The position numbers and the translations under genes were made by a program. A stretch of DNA of 64,000 nucleotides from CAWBLP01 sp963789495 (GTDB lineage: Bacteria > Pseudomonadota > Alphaproteobacteria > Acetobacterales > Acetobacteraceae): positions 1 through 64,000 of the forward strand of contig CAWBLP010000023.1 of NCBI GenBank assembly GCA_963789495.1. Reading direction: 5' to 3'. This document shows, one piece after another, positions 25,891 to 33,820 of the stretch (the stretch's first letter is position 1; each line of letters opens with the position of its first letter). The notes under the pieces are model-generated. The model did no database searches and was not told where the DNA came from. It saw nothing but the letters and a program-made list of their open reading frames with translations.

Positions 25891-27144
25891 ATGCATTTGC
25901 TGTTGGTGAACAACCTCTATCCGCCAATCATGGCGGGTGGGGCCGAGTTGATCGTCGCTTATCTGGCGGAAGGTCTGGCGGCACGTGGCCATCGCGTGAC
26001 TGTCGTATCGACCTGCGGACCGGAGATGGAGCCGTACCCGGTGGAGCAGTCCAACGGAGTTGAGGTGCTACGGTTCTTTCCTCGGAATGTTTATTGGAGC
26101 TTTGCCCGCGAGGGCCAGCCGCGCTTACGCCGGGCGGTCTGGCATCTGCGGGATGCCTGGAATGTGGATGCGGCGCGGCGGTTTCGAACCATTCTGCAGC
26201 GGCATCGCCCCGATCTCGTGCACACCCATGTTATCGACGGCTTTTCTGCCTCGATTTGGCGCCGTGCCCGTCGCGCAGGTGTTCCCGTGGTGCATACCGC
26301 CCATGATTATCATCTGATTTGTCCGCGCGCGTTCCTGCTGACACGCGACTGGAAGATCTGCGCGCACCCCTCGTTAGGCTGTCAGCTCTACCGGAGCTGG
26401 CATTTGCGTACAGCAGGTGACGTAGATCTGTTTGTCAGCCCCTCGAAATTTTTGTTGGACAAGCATTGCGAGGCTGGCGTGGCCGCGGATCGTACAGCCC
26501 TTGTGCGCAATGGCATTCCGCTGCCGCGGCGGGTGGAGCGTTCGCCTCGGGTCGGAGGCAAGCTGCGGTTCCTACTGATGTGTCGCCTGACGGTGGAGAA
26601 GGGCGTGCAGGTTGTGCTCGATGCCATGACTCGCATTCCACCTTCCGTCGGCGTCGAGGTGGTCATCGCCGGGCGCGGTCCGCTGGAATCGACCGTGAAG
26701 GCTGCCGCTGCGGCCGATCCGCGAATTCGCTTTCTCGGCTTCATACAAGGTGAGGAGAAGCAAAACCTTCTTGCCGGCGGCGACTACCTGTTGATCCCGT
26801 CGCTCTGGTACGAGAATGCGCCCGTGGCCGTTGTCGAAGCCGCTGCCTATGGGCTGGGTTTGATTGGTAGCCGGATTGGTGGTATTCCGGAACTGGTTGA
26901 GGAAGGAGCGACCGGACTACTGTTTCCACCCGGCGATGCGGATCGGCTTGCTGCGATCATGCAGGATCTCGCGAGTGGTCGCACTCGTCTCGAGGGCTTT
27001 TCCGAGGCTTCGCAGACCGTGGCTGATCGTCACGGTGTTGATCGCATGGTCGATGCGTATGAGGGCCATTACCTGGCGCTATGCGGCGGGCGATCAGGCG
27101 TGACTCCTGAAACGCGGGTGCGTTCTCCGGCACCGGTCAGCTGA
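25891..27144 (+). CDS. Family 4 glycosyltransferase
   Basis: A 417-residue GT-B enzyme. The N-terminal acceptor domain starts with LLLVNNLYPPIMAGGAELIV and has HTAHDYHLICP. The C-terminal donor domain has LLMCRLTVEKGVQVVLDAM, VVIAGRGPL, YLLIPSLWYENAPVAVVEAA (the EX7E-type motif) and IGGIPELVEEGATGLLFPPG. It adds one sugar to the lipid-linked exopolysaccharide unit; which sugar cannot be told. It starts 7 bases after the CpsD-like gene. Confidence 0.9.
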   Translation: MHLLLVNNLYPPIMAGGAELIVAYLAEGLAARGHRVTVVSTCGPEMEPYPVEQSNGVEVLRFFPRNVYWSFAREGQPRLRRAVWHLRDAWNVDAARRFRTILQRHRPDLVHTHVIDGFSASIWRRARRAGVPVVHTAHDYHLICPRAFLLTRDWKICAHPSLGCQLYRSWHLRTAGDVDLFVSPSKFLLDKHCEAGVAADRTALVRNGIPLPRRVERSPRVGGKLRFLLMCRLTVEKGVQVVLDAMTRIPPSVGVEVVIAGRGPLESTVKAAAAADPRIRFLGFIQGEEKQNLLAGGDYLLIPSLWYENAPVAVVEAAAYGLGLIGSRIGGIPELVEEGATGLLFPPGDADRLAAIMQDLASGRTRLEGFSEASQTVADRHGVDRMVDAYEGHYLALCGGRSGVTPETRVRSPAPVS

Positions 27145-27247
27145 CGGTTTGGCTGGCGCGCAGCGACGCCGCCGGGAGACGTCGCCGGCGGTGGGACGCC
27201 TCCGTGACCTTAACGTCCGGCGTTACGCAACACCGCGTGCTTGCCGC

Positions 27248-27640
27248 TCAACGGCCGCCGACGGCATCATAGGGGTCGGGCGAGCGGCTCGGCGCGACCG
27301 CCGGGGCTTGGACGCAGGCCCCGCCGTGGCTCTGAGCATCCGCGCTACACGTGGCGCGATCGGAATAGATGCACTGCGAGACATGAGATGCCGTCACCAT
27401 GCAATACTGGCCGATCCCGGGGCGCAGACGGAGTTCTGCCGTATTGACCGAGCAGACGCCGCCCTGACGTTGTGCATCTCGCTCGCAATTCTGTGCGTCC
27501 ACATAGATGCATTGGGGCGGCACGGCTTGGTTGCGTAGACAGAAGGGCGCCGCCGTCGCCAGAGTAGGGCTGACAAGGGTTGCAGCCAGTGCAGCGCACA
27601 AGAGCCGAAGCCGGCCACGTTCACAAAGCCTTGGTGTCAT
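27248..27640 (-). CDS. Secreted Cys-rich protein with two DUF3551-like repeats
   Basis: A 130-residue exported protein with a signal peptide (LCAALAATLVSPTLATA). The mature part holds two similar Cys-containing units. The first is FCLRNQAVPPQCIYVDAQNC followed by ERDAQRQGGVC. The second is YCMVTASHVSQCIYSDRATC followed by SADAQSHGGAC. Each has four Cys in the same spacing, so two disulfides per unit are expected. This is the layout of DUF3551 proteins, here doubled. It is the only minus-strand gene within the exopolysaccharide locus. Confidence 0.7.
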   Translation of the reverse strand: MTPRLCERGRLRLLCAALAATLVSPTLATAAPFCLRNQAVPPQCIYVDAQNCERDAQRQGGVCSVNTAELRLRPGIGQYCMVTASHVSQCIYSDRATCSADAQSHGGACVQAPAVAPSRSPDPYDAVGGR

Positions 27641-27796
27641 GTCAGTTCATCCTGCTCAGCCCCATCGGAAGGGCAAAGATAATGCCAAACGGCAGCGTCC
27701 GCCGATCAGGAATGTTTGAGCGGCCTGCGCCCGATCTTGGCCTGCCGTGTGCGAGTGGTTTCTAGCCCAAAGTGCGATGTTCAGATACGCGGAATC

Positions 27797-29107
27797 ATGA
27801 TGCAACGTTTGTTCACGTTCTGCGCCGTCGCGTATCTGCTGATTTACGCGTTCGAAGGCGTCATCCGCTACGGCCTTAACGCAGTTGGCGCGGACAGCCT
27901 GATTTTGGCCCGGGACGCGCTGGTGGTCGGGCCGTTGGTGATCCTTTTGGTCTATCAGGCCTTCCGTACCAAGATCCACCCGGCGTATTTTGCGTTTGCG
28001 GCGATCGTTGGCCTCCACGGCATCATCGCGACGCTGAACTTCCATACCAGTCTGCCTGCGATCTACGGCGCCAAGCTGCTGGTCAACGTGTTGTTTGGCT
28101 TTATCGCGGCTCGCCAACTGGTCCAGCCCAGCCGTCGAGTGATTCTACTTCTTGCCCTGGTGTGGGTGGTGTCCGTGGTTGGCGTGGCGCTGGACAAGTA
28201 TGTGCTGACCTTCCCGTGGATGGGAATGGAGACGCATATCGGGGGCATCAGCGTCGATGTCTCACGGGGTTGGGATATCGAACAAGGGCCCGACAAGCGT
28301 GCCGCCGGCTTCACGCGCAGCTCGATCTCTGCCGCCATGTTGCTGCCGGTCATTGCGCTGATCATCGCCTTGCGGATGCGCAGCTACCTGCTGCGGATGG
28401 CTATGCTGGTGGCGACGGTGGGTGCCGTTTTTCTGACCACGCAAAAGGGCTCCGTTGTCGCGATCATGCTGGTGGCAATGATCCTGGGCACCCCGGCGTC
28501 TATGCGGTACCGCTTGCTGTGCTGGGCCGCGATCGGCCTGGCGGTGCTCGACGTGGCGTTGCCACTTTTCACCGGGGGCCTGCTGTTTGCCGCCAATGGC
28601 GGTGTGTTCAGCTTCGCCTCGTTCGCGATGCGTATTACCGATACCTGGCCGGATGCCTGGCGCTGGATTTTGCACAACGAGGTGTTCCCGTTTGGCGTCG
28701 GACTTGGCGGCATCGGCGGCGCACAGCGGTTTTTCGCCAAGGATTTTTTCAATCCGTCGGACAATCTGTTCGTCTTTCTGTATGCGAACTTCGGCCTGCT
28801 GAGCCTGTTCTACCTCGGCTGGGCGGTCTTCCAAGGGTTGCGTCAGCGGCCGGAAACCCGCAACGCCGCCATCACGCCGCTCGCTTTGCTGGTGTTCAAC
28901 CTGGGCTATGGCGCGGCTCTCTCGATGTTGGAGGATCAGGTTTCGCAATTGTTCATTGGTGCTTCGGTTGGGCTGCTGTGGCAATATCGGCAGATGGCGG
29001 CGGCGCGGTCGTGGGACGATCCCTACAAGGGCGGCGTCTCACGGGTACCGGAGCTCCCGCCCTACCGCCCGGCCCGGATCGGACACTCTGCCGTGGACCT
29101 GCCATGA
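27797..29107 (+). CDS. Wzy-like polysaccharide polymerase / O-antigen-ligase-fold membrane protein
   Basis: A 436-residue protein with about ten membrane helices (for example VVGPLVILLVYQAF, VILLLALVWVVSVVGVAL and AAMLLPVIALIIAL). A large periplasmic loop holds SFASFAMRITDTWPDAWRWI, HNEVFPFGVGLGGIG and FNPSDNLFVFLYANFGLLSL, as in Wzy/WaaL proteins. It probably polymerises the repeat units made by the neighbours. ATGATG at 27797 fits the first helix. The stop overlaps the start of the acyltransferase. Confidence 0.8.
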   Translation: MMQRLFTFCAVAYLLIYAFEGVIRYGLNAVGADSLILARDALVVGPLVILLVYQAFRTKIHPAYFAFAAIVGLHGIIATLNFHTSLPAIYGAKLLVNVLFGFIAARQLVQPSRRVILLLALVWVVSVVGVALDKYVLTFPWMGMETHIGGISVDVSRGWDIEQGPDKRAAGFTRSSISAAMLLPVIALIIALRMRSYLLRMAMLVATVGAVFLTTQKGSVVAIMLVAMILGTPASMRYRLLCWAAIGLAVLDVALPLFTGGLLFAANGGVFSFASFAMRITDTWPDAWRWILHNEVFPFGVGLGGIGGAQRFFAKDFFNPSDNLFVFLYANFGLLSLFYLGWAVFQGLRQRPETRNAAITPLALLVFNLGYGAALSMLEDQVSQLFIGASVGLLWQYRQMAAARSWDDPYKGGVSRVPELPPYRPARIGHSAVDLP

Positions 29108-30138
29108 AGATCCGCAGCCAGGACGAAAACAACAACTTCACGCTGCTGCGTCTGATGTTGTCGCTTGCAGTCGTTCTGGGCCATTTTAAGCTGCTCTCCG
29201 GAACGGCGTATCCATCCTTTCCGTTCAATCTCGCTGACGCAGCGGTGGATTGCTTCTTTGTCGTCAGTGGCTTTTTGATCACGTTGAGCTATGAGCGTAC
29301 GCATGGGCTGTGGCCCTTCTATGTGCGACGCTTCTTCCGCCTGTATCCGATGTACGCCTGCATCGTCCTGGTTCAGACTGGCATCATGATGGCGCTGTTA
29401 CCGGACGGTCCGTTCAGTGCGCCGGACGACACGCTTCGCTATCTGGCAGCCAACCTAGCGTTTGCGAACTTCCTGCAATACGACATCGGTGGTGTCGTGC
29501 ACGGCCTGACGGTCCCGGGGCTCAACCCCAGCTTGTGGACGCTGAAGATCGAGATCGGGTTTTACGTGATCGTGCCGCTGATCTTCGTCGCAACCCGCCG
29601 CTGGGGATGGAAGGTTCTGCTGGCGATTTTTCTGGCGTCGGTGGCCTACAACGTGATTGCCCTGCAGATGGGTGACAATCGATTTGCCAAGCAACTGCCC
29701 GGTCAGCTGCAGTTCTTCGTCGTCGGCATGGCGCTTTATCTCTACGCTCGACGAGTACCGGTTCCGGGCTGGATTACGGTTGGTGTCAGTGCGCTGTTTC
29801 TCGTGGCGTGGACCTGGATCCATCCCATCCCGCCAGGACTCCGACCGCTGCTCGTGGGCGCCTTCGTGTTCTGCGTCGCATTGCGTACTCCGGCCATTCG
29901 GATGCGGACGGACATGTCATACAGCGTCTATCTGGTTCATGGACCCTTGCTTCAGACGCTGCTGCTGTTGGGACTGTTCACCGATTCGCCGACGATGCTG
30001 ATTGGGGTTCTGGCCACTGTCCTGGTCGTGTCGTATGCTGCAGAAATTCTGATCGAACGGCCCGGCAACCAGTTCGGCCATCGCCTTTCGTCGCGAATGC
30101 GTCGATCGCGTGTGGCCACGCTGCCCAAGACAGCCTGA
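29104..30138 (+). CDS. Acyltransferase family 3 (exopolysaccharide O-acetyltransferase)
   Basis: A 344-residue integral membrane acyltransferase with ten or so helices. The N-terminus shows the family motif (NNNFTLLRLMLSLAVVLGHF, the last His being catalytic) and VDCFFVVSGFLITLSYERT, with the Arg/Phe-rich RRFFRLYPMYAC after it. The later LWTLKIEIGFYVIVPLI is also typical. It most likely acetylates or pyruvylates sugars of the repeat unit; acetylation is more usual. The ATG overlaps the stop of the polymerase gene. Confidence 0.88.
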   Translation: MKIRSQDENNNFTLLRLMLSLAVVLGHFKLLSGTAYPSFPFNLADAAVDCFFVVSGFLITLSYERTHGLWPFYVRRFFRLYPMYACIVLVQTGIMMALLPDGPFSAPDDTLRYLAANLAFANFLQYDIGGVVHGLTVPGLNPSLWTLKIEIGFYVIVPLIFVATRRWGWKVLLAIFLASVAYNVIALQMGDNRFAKQLPGQLQFFVVGMALYLYARRVPVPGWITVGVSALFLVAWTWIHPIPPGLRPLLVGAFVFCVALRTPAIRMRTDMSYSVYLVHGPLLQTLLLLGLFTDSPTMLIGVLATVLVVSYAAEILIERPGNQFGHRLSSRMRRSRVATLPKTA

Positions 30139-30147
30139 GCCCGCGCC

Positions 30148-31398
30148 ATGTCTCTTAAGATCGAGTCGGTCGTGGTGATGAACGACTTCGCCTATGTCCA
30201 GGGGGGCGCCAGCAAAGTCGCCGTTGACGAAGCCATCGCGCTGCATGCGCATGGGTTGGACGTGACCTTTCTGGCCGCGGTCGGCGCGCCCTGCGATGCG
30301 TTGCGTTCGACCGGCGTGCCGGTCGTTTCGCTTGGCCAGCCGGAACTGCTGGATATTGCAAAGCGGCCGATTGCCGCGGTGCAGGGGCTGTGGAACCACG
30401 CGGCGGGCACTGCCCTGCGTGGCTTGTTGCAGCGTCGAGATCCGCAACGTACCGTCCTGCATCTGCACGGCTACACCAAGGCGCTCACCACCGTTCCAGC
30501 GCTGGTTGCTCGGCGCGCCGGTTTTCGCACCATTTGCACCCTGCATGATTTCTTTGCGGCCTGTCCCAACGGCGCGTTCTATGACTATCGTCGGCAGACG
30601 CCGTGTGAGCTACGCGCCCTGTCCGCGGCCTGCGTCCGAACAAACTGCGATAAGCGTCATGCCCTGCACAAGGCGTATCGAGTTATGCGCGGTTCGGTGC
30701 AGCGTTATGTCACGCGGTTTCCCGACAGTGTGCGGGACTATATCACCCTGTCGCAGCGGTCCGCGGCCTTGCTGCGTCCGTATCTTCCGGCCGACGCCAC
30801 GCTCTATCCACTAGACAACATCATCGATCTGCCGAGGCAGCCACCGGTCGATGTCGCCTCCAACCCTGGGCTTCTGGTGTTGGGACGTCTGGACGCGGAG
30901 AAGGGAGTGGTGCTCGCCGCCGAGGCAGCAAGACGGGCTGGGATGCCAATCACGTTTGCCGGTGAGGGCAGTTGTCGCCCCGATGTTGCGGCGCTTGGTG
31001 GTCACGTCACCGGCTGGTTGAACAGCGATCAGGTGTGGGAGGCCATTGGTCGCGCGCGGTGCCTGGTGTTTCCGAGCCGGTGGTATGAAACCTTTGGCTT
31101 GGTTGTCACCGAGGCTGCTGCGCGCGGCGTGGCCGCCATTGTCAGCGACGTCACTGCGGCGGCCGAGCGGGTTGTCTCCGGCGAGACCGGATGGATCTTT
31201 CGCAGCGGTGACATGGATGAACTCGCCACCTGCATGCGGCGGGTGCAGGATGACGCCCTGGTACGGGACGCCGGCGCTGCCGCCTATCAAAAGTTCTGGG
31301 CCGATCCACCGGATCGTGCCCAGCATGTGGGGCAGTTGCTCGCGATCTATGAGGCGGTTCTCGCCCGCGATCAGGCCGCGATGGCGCCCGCGAGCTGA
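30148..31398 (+). CDS. Family 4 glycosyltransferase
   Basis: A 416-residue GT-B enzyme, the last plus-strand gene of the exopolysaccharide locus. It has FAYVQGGASKVAVDEAIAL at the N-terminus, LHDFFAACPNGAFYDYRRQT in the middle with nearby Cys residues, then LLVLGRLDAEKGVVLAAEAA, GEGSCRPDVA and CLVFPSRWYETFGLVVTEAA. It follows the acyltransferase by 9 bases. Its last 28 bases overlap the end of the HAD gene on the other strand. Confidence 0.88.
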   Translation: MSLKIESVVVMNDFAYVQGGASKVAVDEAIALHAHGLDVTFLAAVGAPCDALRSTGVPVVSLGQPELLDIAKRPIAAVQGLWNHAAGTALRGLLQRRDPQRTVLHLHGYTKALTTVPALVARRAGFRTICTLHDFFAACPNGAFYDYRRQTPCELRALSAACVRTNCDKRHALHKAYRVMRGSVQRYVTRFPDSVRDYITLSQRSAALLRPYLPADATLYPLDNIIDLPRQPPVDVASNPGLLVLGRLDAEKGVVLAAEAARRAGMPITFAGEGSCRPDVAALGGHVTGWLNSDQVWEAIGRARCLVFPSRWYETFGLVVTEAAARGVAAIVSDVTAAAERVVSGETGWIFRSGDMDELATCMRRVQDDALVRDAGAAAYQKFWADPPDRAQHVGQLLAIYEAVLARDQAAMAPAS

Positions 31399-32111
31399 GC
31401 GGTCGTCAGGCTTTGGCTGAGATGCGCCAGCATCTGCTTCAGTTCGTCGTCGTGCAGGTCACGACAGAACACGAACCGAGTGTTCGGTGCAGCGGCTTTG
31501 GCGGCGGTAAGAGCCCTTCGGTTACCGAACCAGCACACCGCAGCACTGACCCGCATCAATGGCAGATCGTCCATGTGATCAGTGAAGAAGATTCGTGGCC
31601 GCGTTGCCCATCCGCAGGTGGTCAGAAGGGCCAGGACACGATCACGCTTGCACGGCCCTCGGTTGCACGGCATGCCGACCCCGGACCATGCAGGCGTTGC
31701 CAGCACATGGTGGAATCCCAGCATGCGTCCCAATGGTTCGGCGTATTCCGCGGCCGCCGCCGTTGCCAGCACTGAGTCCACCTGAACGTTGGCGACGGAA
31801 CGCAACACCGAAGTCAGGTTCGGGCGCACCTGGCTGGCGAGGCGCGTCTGTAATTGGCCCGCCAAGGCATCCGATTCGCTAATGGCGTCAGCCCAGCATG
31901 CCTGCAATGCATGTAGGAATCCGTCGTGGTTCAGCCGTCGCAGCTTGCGGCGGGCGAGCAAGCATTGCACCCGCCAGGACAGGCTCATGCGGTCGCGGAG
32001 CGGACTTCCTGGGCTACCGCGTAGCAGAGCCAGCACCCACAATGGAAAGCTGTTACGTCGCAGCAGCGTGCCATCCAGATCGAACACCAGGACTGGATCA
32101 GCGCGCGGCAT
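31371..32111 (-). CDS. HAD-family phosphatase
   Basis: A 246-residue haloacid dehalogenase-like hydrolase. Motif I is VLVFDLDGTLLRRNSFPLW, with both catalytic Asp residues near position 10-12. A helical cap follows. Motif III/IV is FFTDHMDDLPLMRV. It resembles SerB/HAD-IB-type phosphatases. The start at 32111 lies inside the end of the PRTase gene (14-base overlap), so the two are translationally coupled. Its 3' end overlaps the convergent glycosyltransferase by 28 bases. The substrate is unknown; a sugar or nucleoside phosphate is likely from the partner. Confidence 0.8.
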   Translation of the reverse strand: MPRADPVLVFDLDGTLLRRNSFPLWVLALLRGSPGSPLRDRMSLSWRVQCLLARRKLRRLNHDGFLHALQACWADAISESDALAGQLQTRLASQVRPNLTSVLRSVANVQVDSVLATAAAAEYAEPLGRMLGFHHVLATPAWSGVGMPCNRGPCKRDRVLALLTTCGWATRPRIFFTDHMDDLPLMRVSAAVCWFGNRRALTAAKAAAPNTRFVFCRDLHDDELKQMLAHLSQSLTTAQLAGAIAA

Positions 32112-32838
32112 CGAAGGACCATGGAAAGCGGCACAGCACGCCACGATGCAGTGCATAGTCCGGGTCAGCCAGCGGCTGATCTAGCGTGACCGTAATAACT
32201 GCGGAGCGGAATTCGGTTTTGGGTGGACATACGTCGCGGAGTAGCTGCAGTACCGTAGCGAGCGTCACGCCGCTGTCCACGGCATCGTCCACCACCAGCA
32301 CCGTTGGGTGTTGGTGACCCGCGAGATGCTGACCGATGCGTGCGGCCTCGCCGTGGTCGATGTGCTGGACCGGGCCTCGCCCGCGGCGGCGGCTGGTGAT
32401 CAGCCGGTGCTCCAAGACCCGCATCCGATCGACCATCGGCTGGGGCAATCGCCTCAGTACCAACGGCAGAAACTTCACGCGTGATTTCGCGCTCGTTCCG
32501 GACCGGCGGGATGTCAGCGGCAGTACCGGTGGTGCGTCGGAAATCGACTGCGCCATGGCTTCGGCGACGATCAGTCCTCCAGTGCGGACACCGACCAATA
32601 GGTCCGGTCGACAGTCACATGCGACGGCGTGCATCAGGTTGGCGCAAGCCTTATCGAAGGCGCTGCCTACCAGGGATTGTACTGGGGCGTGAACCGAACG
32701 GTTTCGTTCCAGTGGAGCATCGGATTTTGCGAAAGACATTTGCAAGACGTGATGCAAATCCGGCGCCGCAGCAGACCAGTTAGCATCACGACTCCGTGAG
32801 ATGGCTCGCGAAAGGGAGCGCCACCCGAGTGTTTTCAT
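32098..32838 (-). CDS. Type I phosphoribosyltransferase-fold protein
   Basis: A 246-residue protein with the 13-residue PRPP-binding motif VLVVDDAVDSGVTLATV near residue 180 and an earlier PDLLVGVRTGGLIVAEAM loop. It resembles purine/pyrimidine salvage or ComF-like PRTases in the core, but has an added N-terminal region and an Arg-rich insert (LITSRRRGRGP). It is coupled to the HAD phosphatase, which suggests that one makes and the other removes a 5-phosphoribosyl phosphate. Its place at the end of an exopolysaccharide locus is notable. Confidence 0.75.
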   Translation of the reverse strand: MKTLGWRSLSRAISRSRDANWSAAAPDLHHVLQMSFAKSDAPLERNRSVHAPVQSLVGSAFDKACANLMHAVACDCRPDLLVGVRTGGLIVAEAMAQSISDAPPVLPLTSRRSGTSAKSRVKFLPLVLRRLPQPMVDRMRVLEHRLITSRRRGRGPVQHIDHGEAARIGQHLAGHQHPTVLVVDDAVDSGVTLATVLQLLRDVCPPKTEFRSAVITVTLDQPLADPDYALHRGVLCRFPWSFDAAR

Positions 32839-32885
32839 GATATCGGTTTCGAATAAGATATAGGCGCCTACGTAGGAACGTTTTC

Positions 32886-33137
32886 ATGCCCGGCCACGAT
32901 AGCCGTTTGGCCGCTCGGACCATCCAACTTCCACAGCGGTCGACGCTTGGTGGCTTTTCGACGATGCGCGGTCGCCAGATTCTTGCCGATAGGTGGATTA
33001 TTCCGCATCGGCCCGATCCGCAGGAATGCCGCCGCGTTCGCGCCGCGCGCCGATTGGCTCTGGCCCTGATGGTCGGCTCGGGCACGTTCACTCTGGCTGC
33101 GCTCTACGCGCTTTGGGCCGTGTTGTTCCAGGCCTGA
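32886..33137 (+). CDS. Small membrane protein, 83 residues, tentative
   Basis: A short frame with one clear membrane helix near the C-terminus (LALALMVGSGTFTLAALYAL). The N-terminal half is basic (12 Arg in 55 residues), which would place it in the cytoplasm. No clear ribosome site is seen. It is divergent from the PRTase gene. No family is recognised. Confidence 0.4.
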   Translation: MPGHDSRLAARTIQLPQRSTLGGFSTMRGRQILADRWIIPHRPDPQECRRVRAARRLALALMVGSGTFTLAALYALWAVLFQA

Positions 33138-33278
33138 TCGACCATCGGTTGACGTCGCGAGTCACGTCAACCCGGTGTACAACGACCGGGTGATGCAGGC
33201 CGTTCCCGACCTCGTTTCAACCGCGCCACGCTCCGTAGTCTAGCGTGCGTAGAGACTAAACTCAGCCTAAACCGCTGA

Positions 33279-33292
33279 TGACAGGCCTGTCA
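33279..33292. promoter_or_regulatory. 14-bp palindrome, probable enhancer-binding-protein site
   Basis: TGACAGGCCTGTCA is a perfect 14-bp palindrome. Its centre lies about 92 bases before the start expected from the sigma-54 promoter at 33352, the usual place for an enhancer-binding protein site. The activator encoded at 33.8-35.0 kb has a Fis-type DNA-binding domain that binds such dyads. Confidence 0.5.
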
Positions 33293-33351
33293 GGCGCCCA
33301 GAGCAGCAGCCTCCAGCGCGTCTGAAAGTTGCGTACAAAAAACGGTGATGC

Positions 33352-33367
33352 TGGCATGCGCCTTGCA
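33352..33367 (+). promoter_or_regulatory. Consensus sigma-54 promoter
   Basis: TGGCATG-CGCC-TTGCA matches the sigma-54 consensus at the GG and GC cores, with correct spacing and only one change in the -24 box. It would start transcription near 33378, ahead of the small gene at 33467. Confidence 0.68.
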
Positions 33368-33466
33368 AGTCTGTGGTCAGTGGAAGGCCGGGATTCTCAC
33401 GCCATGACGCCGGATCAAGGGACAAGTCGGGCAATGACTCCGACACATGCCAGGGACGAGACTGCC

Positions 33467-33817
33467 ATGCAGTTTGGACAGGCGCCCGCGGTTTTCTCTC
33501 CGCGAGTTCTTGCAATGCCGGGGCTCAGCCCGGCGGATCGCCGTGTACTGTCGCAGTGGTTGGCGGCGGCGCGGCAGGCCGGAATCGATACCGTTGAAGA
33601 CCTTGCCGTGAGGCCGTGGCGGGCACCAACTGCGGACACCATCATCGGCGTGTTCAAGGCCGGCCATCTGCTGGCGTCCTGGCTGGTTGTAGGGCAGGGC
33701 GGTTGCTGGGCTGTCGCTGTTTGCGCGGATGGCACGGTATCTCCGTCCATGGGCAGCCTGGCTGATGCGCTGAACGTCATCTGCGCGGTCGAGGTGGCGC
33801 CAACACGGACGTCCTGA
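33467..33817 (+). CDS. Unknown small protein, probably sigma-54 dependent
   Basis: A 116-residue soluble protein. A helical N-terminal part (LSPADRRVLSQWLAAARQAG, IDTVEDLAVRPW) precedes a beta-rich C-terminal part (TIIGVFKAGHLLASWLVV, GCWAVAVCADG). No family is recognised. GGGACGAG lies before ATG 33467; an in-frame ATG at 33404 would add 21 residues. It is convergent with the sigma-54 activator gene, 3 bases apart, and carries a sigma-54 promoter with a palindromic site upstream. It is the most direct candidate target of that activator. Confidence 0.6.
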   Translation: MQFGQAPAVFSPRVLAMPGLSPADRRVLSQWLAAARQAGIDTVEDLAVRPWRAPTADTIIGVFKAGHLLASWLVVGQGGCWAVAVCADGTVSPSMGSLADALNVICAVEVAPTRTS

Positions 33818-33820
33818 CCG

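Noticed and set aside
27738..27752. TGGCCTG-CCGT-GTGC as a sigma-54 promoter before the Wzy-like gene
   Set aside because: The GG/GC spacing fits but most flanking consensus bases do not; too weak to call.
28162..29103. Long upstream extension of the acyltransferase frame
   Set aside because: It overlaps the polymerase gene in another frame and shows Arg/Ala-rich shadow composition; the ATG at 29104 with ATGA overlap is natural.
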